Origin: Suttonella ornithocola
Lineage (GTDB): Bacteria; Pseudomonadota; Gammaproteobacteria; Cardiobacteriales; Cardiobacteriaceae
Length of the DNA stretch: 13,418 bases
Assembly: GCF_001889065.1 (NCBI RefSeq)
Contig: NZ_LWHB01000035.1
Coordinates: forward strand, 1 to 13,418
Direction: 5' to 3'
Shown here: positions 1 through 6,742 of the stretch, piece after piece
Layout: each line of letters starts with the position of its first letter
Position numbering within the stretch: position 1 is the first letter of the stretch
Notes under the pieces: model-generated
The model's database searches: none
Seen by the model: the letters and a program-made list of their open reading frames with translations, nothing else
Told to the model about the DNA's origin: nothing
Program-made: the position numbers and the translations under genes

Positions 1-2
1 TT

Positions 3-125
3 AAGGATATTGAGCAGTATCCTGATGATTACCAATGGGAAAGCGCTAGACGTTTTAATTGCTCGCAATCAGCGATTTGTTATGCTCTAAAGCGACTAAA
101 GATAACGCATAAAAAAAGATTATAG
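3..125 (+). pseudogene. 3' fragment of an IS630-type transposase orfA (partial)
   Basis: The first 125 bases hold an open frame of 40 codons that enters from outside the window and stops at TAG 123-125. The peptide (DIEQYPDDYQWESARRF, then NCSQSAICYALKRLKITHKK) resembles the second helix-turn-helix part of IS630-family OrfA proteins, where an ALKRLxITxKK stretch closes the DNA-binding domain. An A7 run (111-117) lies just before the stop; A-rich runs often serve frameshifting between orfA and orfB in transposases, but no orfB follows here. The frame runs straight into the inverted-repeat element at 121-216, so the transposase is probably a remnant. The family call rests on recalled motif resemblance, and the upstream part is not visible. 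Confidence 0.6.
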
Positions 126-216
126 TGCGATCAGCTAAAAAACAAAACATCCTATAGCCCTTATCTAGCCATTCTGGCGGTAGATAACGTTCTGTTTTTT
201 AGCTGATTTGACTATA
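121..216. mobile_element. MITE-like element with ~28 bp imperfect terminal inverted repeats
   Basis: The left arm 121-148 (core atcagctaaaaaacaaaac) and the right arm 189-216 (core gttctgttttttagctgat) are inverted copies that match at 24 of 28 positions: mismatches are three adjacent bases near the outer end and one near the inner end. The outermost bases can be read as a TA duplication (121-122 and 215-216) around a 92 bp unit, which is the target behaviour of IS630/Tc1-mariner elements. An inner partial hairpin lies between the arms (ttatcta 161-167 with tagataa 181-187). No coding capacity is seen. It may be a non-autonomous derivative of the IS630-type element whose orfA tail abuts it. 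Confidence 0.6.
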
Positions 217-226
217 TACCTAAAAT

Positions 227-255
227 AAAAAGCCTACTTCAACAGTAGGCTTTTT
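227..255. terminator. Bidirectional intrinsic terminator
   Basis: A perfect 12 bp stem, aaaaagcctact (227-238) with agtaggcttttt (244-255), encloses a 5-base loop. It has an A run on one side and a T run on the other, so it can end transcription in both directions. It lies 22 bases past the stop codon of lldD (minus strand) and also shields lldD from transcripts coming through the transposon remnant. Confidence 0.88.
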
Positions 256-277
256 AAATATTGTTTTAACTAAATGA

Positions 278-1471
278 TTAATCTTTATTAGTAAATTTAT
301 CTGGTAGAGGATAGGTACCGGGCAATAAAATATCTTGAGTAACATTATTGATATTGGTATGACCACAAAAAGCCATTGTTGTATCCAATTCGTTATGAAT
401 AATTTCTAGTGCTTTGGTTACCCCTGGTTTGGCGTAAGCACCTAGACCATAGATATATGAGCGCCCAATTAGCGTGCCTTTTGCGCCTAATGCCCAAGCT
501 TTTAGAACATCTTGTCCACTTCTAATACCACTATCTACCCATACTTCTACTTTATCACCAACAGTGTCTACAATACGGGGTAAAACATCAATCGTTGCTG
601 GCGCACCGTCTAACTGACGTCCACCATGATTAGAAACTACAATAGCATCTGCGCCATGTGCAACAGCAAGTTCTGCATCTTCTGGCTCCATAATACCTTT
701 TAAAATCAATTTTCCTCCCCAATGATCACGAATGCGGTCAATCAATTCCCAATTCAGAGCAGGGTCAAATTGTTCTGCTGTCCATACAGATAATGAACTT
801 AAATCACTAACACTTTTAGCATGACCAACAATATTACGGAAAGTTCTACGAGGGGTTTTTAGCATATCTAAACACCACCACGGCTTAGTAGCTAAGTTAA
901 TAAGGTTTGAAATAGTAGGTTTTGGTGGCGTTGAAAGCCCGTTTTTAATGTCTTTATGTCGCTGCCCTAATACTTGTAGATCTAAGGTAACCACTAATGC
1001 TGAACACCCAGCTGCTTTTGCACGATCAATAAGCCCATACATGAATTCACGCTCACGCATAACGTAAAGCTGGAACCAAAAAGGTTTGCTTACTTTTTCT
1101 GCAACATCTTCAATTGAACACACACTCATGGTTGATAAAGTAAAGGGAACACCAAATTTTTCCGCTGCTTGTGCGGCTAAAATTTCGCCGTCTGCATGCT
1201 GCATCCCACATGAACCTACAGGTGCTAATGCCACAGGCATAGCTACATCTTGTCCTATCATTTTGGTCGCTGTCGTGCGATTTTCCATATTGATTGCTAC
1301 ACGCTGACGAAATTTGATAGGCGTATATTCCGTTTCATTGCTACGATAGGTAGTTTCAGTCCAAGAACCAGAATCACAATAATCGTAAAACATTCTAGGA
1401 ACCCTACGTTCTGCAACCTGACGTAAATCTTCAATGCAAGTCATTTTATCTAAGGGCGGAATAAAAAGCAT
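278..1471 (-). CDS. lldD: FMN-dependent L-lactate dehydrogenase
   Basis: This 397-residue protein belongs to the FMN-dependent alpha-hydroxy-acid dehydrogenase family and most likely oxidises L-lactate to pyruvate at the inner membrane, passing electrons to quinone. Visible family motifs are QLY (134-136), TLDLQVLGQRHKDIKNG (162-178), LKGI with the FMN-contacting lysine (257-260), SNHGGRQLDG with catalytic His282 and Arg285 (280-289), and VDSGIRSG (312-319). The length fits the family (about 380-400). The start at 1471 is well supported: on the minus strand AGGAGG (1477-1482) lies 5 bases upstream of ATG. No lactate permease or lldR-type regulator is next to it, so the gene looks monocistronic, ended by the terminator at 227-255. 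Related enzymes act on glycolate or mandelate, but the TLDLQ/LGQRHKD signature is typical of lactate dehydrogenases. Confidence 0.9.
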   Translation of the reverse strand: MLFIPPLDKMTCIEDLRQVAERRVPRMFYDYCDSGSWTETTYRSNETEYTPIKFRQRVAINMENRTTATKMIGQDVAMPVALAPVGSCGMQHADGEILAAQAAEKFGVPFTLSTMSVCSIEDVAEKVSKPFWFQLYVMREREFMYGLIDRAKAAGCSALVVTLDLQVLGQRHKDIKNGLSTPPKPTISNLINLATKPWWCLDMLKTPRRTFRNIVGHAKSVSDLSSLSVWTAEQFDPALNWELIDRIRDHWGGKLILKGIMEPEDAELAVAHGADAIVVSNHGGRQLDGAPATIDVLPRIVDTVGDKVEVWVDSGIRSGQDVLKAWALGAKGTLIGRSYIYGLGAYAKPGVTKALEIIHNELDTTMAFCGHTNINNVTQDILLPGTYPLPDKFTNKD

Positions 1472-1497
1472 AAATACCTCCTGTTAATACAATTTTG

Positions 1498-1529
1498 GTA
1501 TTGTTTGCTAAGTAAGCGCACAATACAAT
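1498..1529 (+). promoter_or_regulatory. Candidate fetA promoter with inverted repeat in the lldD/fetA divergent gap
   Basis: TTGTTT (1501-1506) and TACAAT (1524-1529) are spaced 17 bases apart, a weak -35 with a good -10. Transcription would begin near 1536, leaving about 23 bases of leader before the ATG at 1559. An inverted repeat, gtattgt (1498-1504) and acaatac (1520-1526), overlaps both hexamers and could be an operator. This is pattern matching only. Confidence 0.35.
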
Positions 1530-1558
1530 GTGGAAATTGTAATCTATTTAAGCCAACC

Positions 1559-2242
1559 ATGCTGATCTTATTGTCTTTTTCTCGGTTAACACGATATAAC
1601 CAAAATATCATTTTACTAAATCAAGCTACAGGGAAACTTGAGGAAGGTGACCGTATTGCCCTCACAGGGACTAGTGGGAGCGGTAAAAGTTTACTATTAA
1701 GAGCCTTGGCTTCGCTTGACCCTATTGATGCTGGAGAAATATTTTACCGAAATCAACAAAACCTACCGCCAAGAGAGTGGCGAGCCAAAATTTGCTATCT
1801 CTCACAAACCCCTGCACTGGCAGAAGGAAAAGTAGAAGATAGTCTGAAAGCACCTTACCAATATCAATATCATCAAAAACAAATCTATAATCGAGATTTT
1901 CATATCACTCGCTTAAAAATGCTAGGAAAGGAAGAAGATTTTCTAAATCGTGAATCTTACCAACTATCAGGGGGTGAAAAACAAATTGTTAATCTCTTAA
2001 GAAGTTTGCAATTTTCACCACAAATTCTTTTATTAGATGAGCCAACAGCTGCTTTAGACCCTGAAAGTAAGCAGCAACTAGAACAATTAGTACTAAATTG
2101 GTGTACTGAACAACCGACACGCGCTTATATTTGGATTAGCCATGATCCAGAAGAAGCAAGCCGTATTGCTAATCGAAAATGGCAAATGCATAAAGGACAA
2201 TTGACAACCGATGAACCACACAATCACCCTAACCATAACTAA
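1559..2242 (+). CDS. fetA: ABC transporter ATP-binding protein, FetA (YbbL) type
   Basis: This is the nucleotide-binding subunit of a FetAB-type exporter, known in Escherichia coli as a putative iron exporter involved in oxidative-stress tolerance. With the start at 1559 the product is 227 residues, the usual length. It shows Walker A GTSGSGKS (37-44), the Q-loop glutamine in YLSQTP (Q83), the ABC signature LSGGEKQ (136-142), Walker B ILLLDEP (156-162) and the H-loop histidine in ISHDPEE (H195). A longer reading from a TTG at 1505 adds 18 residues that do not look like ABC sequence and would begin upstream of the candidate -10 element, so I prefer the ATG. No clear Shine-Dalgarno sequence precedes it. 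Its end overlaps fetB by 32 bases, indicating translational coupling. Iron as substrate is inferred from the family. Confidence 0.85.
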   Translation: MLILLSFSRLTRYNQNIILLNQATGKLEEGDRIALTGTSGSGKSLLLRALASLDPIDAGEIFYRNQQNLPPREWRAKICYLSQTPALAEGKVEDSLKAPYQYQYHQKQIYNRDFHITRLKMLGKEEDFLNRESYQLSGGEKQIVNLLRSLQFSPQILLLDEPTAALDPESKQQLEQLVLNWCTEQPTRAYIWISHDPEEASRIANRKWQMHKGQLTTDEPHNHPNHN

Positions 2243-3056
2243 TATTTTTGTCGCGACAATTTTAATTTTAATCGCTGTATCCGTTTCCTATGCACTGAGA
2301 CTAAAACTCGAAAAATCTCTCATCATTGCGGCAATACGAACGATTGTTCAGCTTAGCTTTATAGGTCTGATATTAGCTTGGGTGTTTGCGCGTAGTTATT
2401 GGTATGAAACTTTGATGATTTTAAGTATCATGACCCTAATTGCAGCTCAAGCTTCGCGTGCAAGAATACAGCGTCCTTATAAAGGGCTCTTTTTAGACAG
2501 TTTATGCGCTATTTTTGTAGCAGGTTGGATAATTCTCTTTATTACTCTTTGGATTATCCTTAATATTCATCCTCGCTTTACTCCTCAATACCTTATCCCT
2601 ATCGGCGGAATGATTTTGGGAAACGCCTTAACTGCAATATCTCTAACTGCGGAACGCTTTATTAGCAGTTTGCGTCAATATTCTGATGCCATTCAAACAC
2701 GATTGGCGCTTTCTGCAACTCCATGGGAAGCTTGTCGGAAAGAAGCGGCTGAAGCGCTTCGCGCTGGTATGATGCCCAGTATCAATGCAATGAGCGTAGT
2801 CGGCTTAGTAAGCTTACCGGGAATGATGACAGGACAAATACTTACTGGCGCTGATCCTCGCCAAGCTGTTCTCTATCAAATCGTTGTAATGTTTATGATG
2901 AGCGCTGCATGCGCTATTGCTTGTGTTACAATGTTAGTACTGATATTTCGTCGCCATTTTAATGCCTTACAGCAGCTTATTTTTCCTCCTGAGCAACTGA
3001 GAATTTCTTGGTGGTCAAGATTAAGGTATTATTTTATCTCAGGAAAATCTTATTAA
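2211..3056 (+). CDS. fetB: Iron export permease, FetB (YbbM/UPF0014) type
   Basis: This 281-residue integral membrane protein is the permease partner of the upstream ATPase. Hydrophobic segments occur around residues 8-29, 37-60, 66-82, 96-118, 126-146, 190-212 and 220-246. Family hallmarks are IPIGGMILGNALTA (129-142), LSATPWEA (167-174) just before the coupling region, and GLVSLPGMMTGQILTGADP (198-216), which closely follows FetB of enteric bacteria. It is about 20 residues longer than E. coli FetB (259), mostly in a basic and aromatic C-terminal tail. The ATG lies inside the end of fetA (32-base overlap) with AAAGGA about 13 bases upstream, so translation is probably coupled. Transport substrate (iron or another metal) cannot be read from the sequence. 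Confidence 0.85.
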   Translation: MNHTITLTITNIFVATILILIAVSVSYALRLKLEKSLIIAAIRTIVQLSFIGLILAWVFARSYWYETLMILSIMTLIAAQASRARIQRPYKGLFLDSLCAIFVAGWIILFITLWIILNIHPRFTPQYLIPIGGMILGNALTAISLTAERFISSLRQYSDAIQTRLALSATPWEACRKEAAEALRAGMMPSINAMSVVGLVSLPGMMTGQILTGADPRQAVLYQIVVMFMMSAACAIACVTMLVLIFRRHFNALQQLIFPPEQLRISWWSRLRYYFISGKSY

Positions 3057-3097
3057 TAAAATATGGATTTTATCTTTTTATCTTCACCTAAATCACT

Positions 3098-3673
3098 ATG
3101 TCTTTAATTCTCGCATCTGCTTCTCCACGTCGTTCGCAATTACTCACTCAAGTGGGTATCGCGCATCAGATGATTCCCGCAAATATTGATGAAACTCCTC
3201 GTCTAAATGAAACACCGATAGAAAGCGTTGCTCGATTTTCGCATGAAAAAGCAGCAGCTATTGCTGCACGATATCCGCACGACATCATTTTAGCGGCTGA
3301 TACTATTGGTATTTTAAATGGACAATTGCTTGGTAAGCCTAAAGATGCTGCACATGCAATGGAAATGCTTTTACAAATGAGCGGCAAGTGGCATGAAGTG
3401 GTAACGGCTTTTACGGTTCAAGCTCAAGCAGAAATTATCAGTCAAACTGTCATTACCAAAGTAAGAATACGTCCTGCTGATAAAAAATTACTTGCTGCAT
3501 ATATTGATACTGGCGAGCCATTAGATAAAGCAGGAAGCTATGGAATTCAAGGTGCTGGTGCATTGTTAGTGGAAGAAATTCAGGGAGATTATTCTGCTGT
3601 GGTAGGATTACCATTGATTACGGTTGTTAATGTTTTACACCGATTTGGTATTATGCCTTTTACTGCTCGCTAA
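3098..3673 (+). CDS. maf: Maf family nucleotide pyrophosphatase (dTTP/UTP, YhdE type)
   Basis: A 191-residue cytosolic Maf/Ham1-fold enzyme that hydrolyses non-canonical or excess nucleoside triphosphates to monophosphates; the YhdE subgroup prefers dTTP and UTP. Visible motifs are SASPRR (7-12) for phosphate binding, AADTIG with the general-base Asp68, GKP (79-81), EPLDKAGSYGIQG (140-152) and GDYSAVVGLP (163-172). The KAGSYGIQG form and the position immediately upstream of rng match the yhdE-rng arrangement of enteric bacteria, which supports YhdE over the YceF paralogue. It begins 41 bases after fetB with no recognisable Shine-Dalgarno sequence and is followed after 18 bases by rng, so it is likely part of a longer transcript. 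Confidence 0.9.
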   Translation: MSLILASASPRRSQLLTQVGIAHQMIPANIDETPRLNETPIESVARFSHEKAAAIAARYPHDIILAADTIGILNGQLLGKPKDAAHAMEMLLQMSGKWHEVVTAFTVQAQAEIISQTVITKVRIRPADKKLLAAYIDTGEPLDKAGSYGIQGAGALLVEEIQGDYSAVVGLPLITVVNVLHRFGIMPFTAR

Positions 3674-3691
3674 TTTTCTTTTGGATTTTTC

Positions 3692-5179
3692 ATGAATACG
3701 CTTATCCCTTTACAAGTGCCTACAGCGCCCCCGCCAGTTAATACCGAAATTTTAGTCAACCATACGCCGTATGAAACACGAGTGGCTATTTTAGAGGATG
3801 GGGTACTCCAAGATGTGATGGTTGAACGAGAGCGTCGGCGAGGAATTGTCGGTAATATTTATAAAGGCAAAGTTCAACGTGTTTTGCCGGGAATGGATGC
3901 GGCTTTTATTGACATTGGATTAGAACGTGCCGGCTTTTTGCATATGAAAAATATCAATCGTCGCCAAGAAAATATTGAAAAAATTACTGATATTTTGTAT
4001 GAAGGACAAACACTATTAGTTCAAGTCCTTAAAGATCCCATTGGTACAAAAGGCGCACGATTAACCACAGAAATCTCTATCCCTTCTCGATTTCTTGTTT
4101 ATTTACCTAATGCAAATGATATAGGTGTATCTATTAAAATTGCTAGCGAAGCTCAACGTCAAAGCTTACGCGAGTTAATGGTTGGCTTTCATCAAGATCA
4201 ACAAGGCGGATTTATTGTTCGTACTGCCATAGAATCAGCAGACATTTGGGCAATGCGCGCAGATATGCAGTATTTGCGTCGTATGTGGGAAACCATTTTA
4301 GATGCCTATCAAGCAGCGCATGCTGGCGAGTTGATTTACGGTGATTTACCACTATATCTAAAAGTACTACGTGATTTTGTTTCTCCTTCTGTTAGCAAAG
4401 TTACTGTTGATCATCCTTCAGCATATGAACAAATGGCAGCTTTTGCTGCAAATTTTCTCATTGAAATGGCAGACTGTATTACCTACTATAACAGCGATCT
4501 TAGTTTGTTTGAACGTCATGGGGTTGAGGAAGAATTAGAAAAAGCACTAAAAAGACATGTTACGCTAAAATCAGGTGGATATTTAATTATTGACCAAACA
4601 GAAGCCATGACAACAATTGATGTCAATACAGGTGGGTTTGTCGGTAAACTCTCTCAAGAAGACACTATTTTTAAAACCAATTTAGAAGCGGCAAAAGCAA
4701 TTGCGCGCCAACTCCGATTGCGTAATTTAGGTGGCATTATTATGTTAGATTTCATTGATATGCTTGATCCAAAACACCAAAAAGGGGTTATGGATGCTTT
4801 ACTAACAGCCCTTGCCAAAGATAAAAGCAAATACACAATTAGCCCAATTTCTCCGCTAGGCATTATTGAGATGACACGTAAACGCACAAGAGAAAGCTTA
4901 CGACAAGTGATGTGCGAAACGTGTCCAACGTGTGGTGGACGAGGTTATGTTAAAACCATAGAAACACAAGTCTATGAATTATTCAGAGATTTAATGCGTG
5001 AAGCGAGAGATTATACGCCTAAACAATTAACGGTTATGGGCGACCCTAATCTAATTGAGTTTATTCGTGAAGAAGAATCTTTAGCATTCTCAGATTTACA
5101 AGTTTTACTTAAAACCCCTATTCGCTTACATCCCGAGCCGGCTTATAGCGACGGACAATATGATATTGCTGTTTCATGA
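3692..5179 (+). CDS. rng: Ribonuclease G
   Basis: RNase G (495 residues, usual length about 490) is the single-strand endoribonuclease that matures the 5' end of 16S rRNA and decays some mRNAs. The N-terminal half carries the S1 RNA-binding domain (from GIVGNIYKGKVQRVLPGMDAA, 51-71, to about 128). The DNase I-like catalytic part has IDVNTGGFVG with metal-binding Asp310 and MLDFIDM with Asp353. The zinc-link CPTCGGRG (C411 and C414) joins dimers. It lacks the long C-terminal scaffold of RNase E, which fixes the G assignment. The N terminus carries about 15 extra residues (MNTLIPLQVPTAPPPVN) before the conserved EILVNHTP; no other start codon lies between. The stop overlaps the next gene by 4 bases (ATGA), suggesting coupling. 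Confidence 0.95.
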   Translation: MNTLIPLQVPTAPPPVNTEILVNHTPYETRVAILEDGVLQDVMVERERRRGIVGNIYKGKVQRVLPGMDAAFIDIGLERAGFLHMKNINRRQENIEKITDILYEGQTLLVQVLKDPIGTKGARLTTEISIPSRFLVYLPNANDIGVSIKIASEAQRQSLRELMVGFHQDQQGGFIVRTAIESADIWAMRADMQYLRRMWETILDAYQAAHAGELIYGDLPLYLKVLRDFVSPSVSKVTVDHPSAYEQMAAFAANFLIEMADCITYYNSDLSLFERHGVEEELEKALKRHVTLKSGGYLIIDQTEAMTTIDVNTGGFVGKLSQEDTIFKTNLEAAKAIARQLRLRNLGGIIMLDFIDMLDPKHQKGVMDALLTALAKDKSKYTISPISPLGIIEMTRKRTRESLRQVMCETCPTCGGRGYVKTIETQVYELFRDLMREARDYTPKQLTVMGDPNLIEFIREEESLAFSDLQVLLKTPIRLHPEPAYSDGQYDIAVS

Positions 5180-5791
5180 AACGCATTTGGTCAATCATAT
5201 TTCTTTTTTTATTCTCCAAAGCTTTTGCTCATCCACATGAATGGTTGAGCGTTACGCTTACGCCTATTCTAAATAATCAAAATCAAATTATAGCGCTTGA
5301 ACAACATTGGGAGTTTGATCCGCTTTTTGCACAAGTAGTATTAGAACCTGTCCTCAAAGCCAAAACAAAAGAAGATGCCAAAGCAAAAATGCAAGGGATT
5401 GAAAAAGACATCACACATAATCTTTCTGAAGCGCATTTTTTTACTTATAGTTCCACAAATTTTTTTACCCGTAAAAAAGGCAATGCTATCAGTCATAGAA
5501 GGAGCATTAACTTATCAATTTCAGCTTCTACTCAAAACCCCTACCGATAAAATTCATTTTAGTTTATATGAACCTAGCTACTATATAGAAGTCCGCTACG
5601 ACCCAGATAATCAGCCGACGCATTGGGCGAATGGCTGCATATTAGAAATAAAAGAAAGTGAGCCTGATAGTAAAGTCGTTGAAGCTGCTGCTGCTATTGA
5701 TATCAATGGCAAAGGCGATCCTGAGCTAGGTAAATATTTTGCTCAACAAAGTTTTCTTAGTTGCCCTTCTATTTATGCTGTTAAAAAATAA
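5176..5791 (+). pseudogene. DUF1007 family secreted protein, frame broken once
   Basis: Two overlapping frames together make one DUF1007 protein of about 204 residues. The first (from ATG 5176) encodes a signal peptide MKRIWSIIFLFLFSKAFA followed by the HPHEW motif, and stops at 5550. The second frame continues the domain (LTYQFQLLLKTP, FSLYEPSYYIEVRYD) up to TAA 5789-5791. Joining needs a +1 shift, equivalent to one surplus base. The best site is the T7 run at 5460-5466: removing one T gives NFLPVKKAMLSVIEGALTY. Other runs are T7 5436-5442 and A6 5473-5478. The family usually sits beside NicO transporters, as here, and is thought to be an accessory periplasmic protein for nickel/cobalt transport. 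It overlaps rng by 4 bases and the transporter by 17. It could be a true lesion, a sequencing slip, or regulated slippage. Confidence 0.75.
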
Positions 5792-6647
5792 ATTTGTTAT
5801 TCTTCTTTTAGTATTATTCGGATTTACTACACTGGTTTGGCTAACGCGTGACTATTGGCTTGCCCTTATTTATCAGCTTCAACAAACACAAAATGCCTAT
5901 CAGCGTCAAATCAGTCAAGCACTAGCAAGTTTACGGCATCAAAATAATAGCTCTTTGCAATGGAGCTTAATGGGCATTGCTTGGCTATATGGTTTTTTAC
6001 ATGCGATTGGTCCCGGACATGGAAAAGCCGTACTAACCACATGGCTACTGACACAGCCAGAGCATTATCGCCATACTTTATTGATTGGCATTGGGGGCGC
6101 TTTCTTGCAAGCCATTAGTGCATTTTTTTGGGTGGGAGTAAGTATTGGCGTTGGTGGCTATCTCATCCGAGAAAGTATGGCTCAAAGCATTTGGCTAAAC
6201 CGATTGAGTTTCTTATTTATTATCTGTATTGGCTTATATCTTATCTATCGTGCTTTCCCACGTAAACAATTTTCACATTGTCAATGCGGTCATCATAAGC
6301 ATTCTCATCATCATAAACCTGCTATTGTCGCAGCCATTGGAATTGGTATCCGCCCCTGTAGTGGTGCATTGCTGATTTTATCCGTTGCCGCCGCGTGGGG
6401 TCTTTGGGAAACAGGTGCGTTAATGGTATTTGCAATGGCTATGGGGACTGCAACGACGTTAAGTATCATTGCACTATTACTGATTTTAGGCAGAAAACCG
6501 CTTCTAATGAGATTTTCACAACAAAATCCTTCTCGATTTTATTATTGGTTACCTTTATTTGGCGGTTTTTTGATAACTTTATTAGGCATATTTCTACTGA
6601 TAAGCACTTTTTCTTTATCAGCAACTAAGCATCCTATACTTCATTGA
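5775..6647 (+). CDS. NicO/RcnA-type nickel/cobalt transporter
   Basis: A polytopic inner-membrane protein of 290 residues from the ATG at 5775 (a TTG at 5739 would add 12). It starts with a hydrophobic anchor, followed by an amphipathic stretch (QLQQTQNAYQRQISQAL), then six or so membrane segments. Family motifs are HAIGPGHGK (76-84), a cytoplasmic-loop histidine/cysteine cluster HCQCGHHKHSHHHK (168-181), GIRPCSGALL (191-200) and MGTATT (223-228). The histidine cluster is a typical Ni/Co-binding loop. The start overlaps the preceding DUF1007 frame by 17 bases and no good Shine-Dalgarno sequence is seen, so translation probably depends on coupling to that gene, which is frameshifted here. Whether it exports (RcnA-like) or imports metal cannot be read from sequence. 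Confidence 0.8.
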   Translation: MLLKNKFVILLLVLFGFTTLVWLTRDYWLALIYQLQQTQNAYQRQISQALASLRHQNNSSLQWSLMGIAWLYGFLHAIGPGHGKAVLTTWLLTQPEHYRHTLLIGIGGAFLQAISAFFWVGVSIGVGGYLIRESMAQSIWLNRLSFLFIICIGLYLIYRAFPRKQFSHCQCGHHKHSHHHKPAIVAAIGIGIRPCSGALLILSVAAAWGLWETGALMVFAMAMGTATTLSIIALLLILGRKPLLMRFSQQNPSRFYYWLPLFGGFLITLLGIFLLISTFSLSATKHPILH

Positions 6648-6672
6648 CTTCACGCCCTTTCTTACCTATAGC
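6644..6672 (+). promoter_or_regulatory. Candidate fbp promoter
   Basis: TTGACT (6644-6649) and TATAGC (6667-6672) are spaced 17 bases apart and overlap the stop codon of the upstream transporter gene. The 95-base gap to fbp shows no terminator hairpin, so fbp may also receive readthrough from upstream. This is a consensus match only. Confidence 0.35.
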
Positions 6673-6742
6673 GAGTGACACGGATTAGCATTAAAATAAC
6701 ATAAATCGTTCAACAATCCTCATAAAACTCACAGGAGATAAC

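Noticed and set aside
733..745. gcggtcaat-like words (also near 6288 and 9545) as DNA uptake signals
   Set aside because: They lack the full conserved uptake core and are too few; they look like chance coding matches.
1505..1558. TTG start that would extend fetA by 18 residues
   Set aside because: The extra residues do not look like ABC sequence, the codon lies upstream of the candidate -10 hexamer, and the ATG at 1559 gives the family length.
3056..3073. Hairpin ataaaat/attttat after fetB as a terminator
   Set aside because: The stem is all A-T with only 7 bp, and the following T stretch is interrupted; it is too weak to call.
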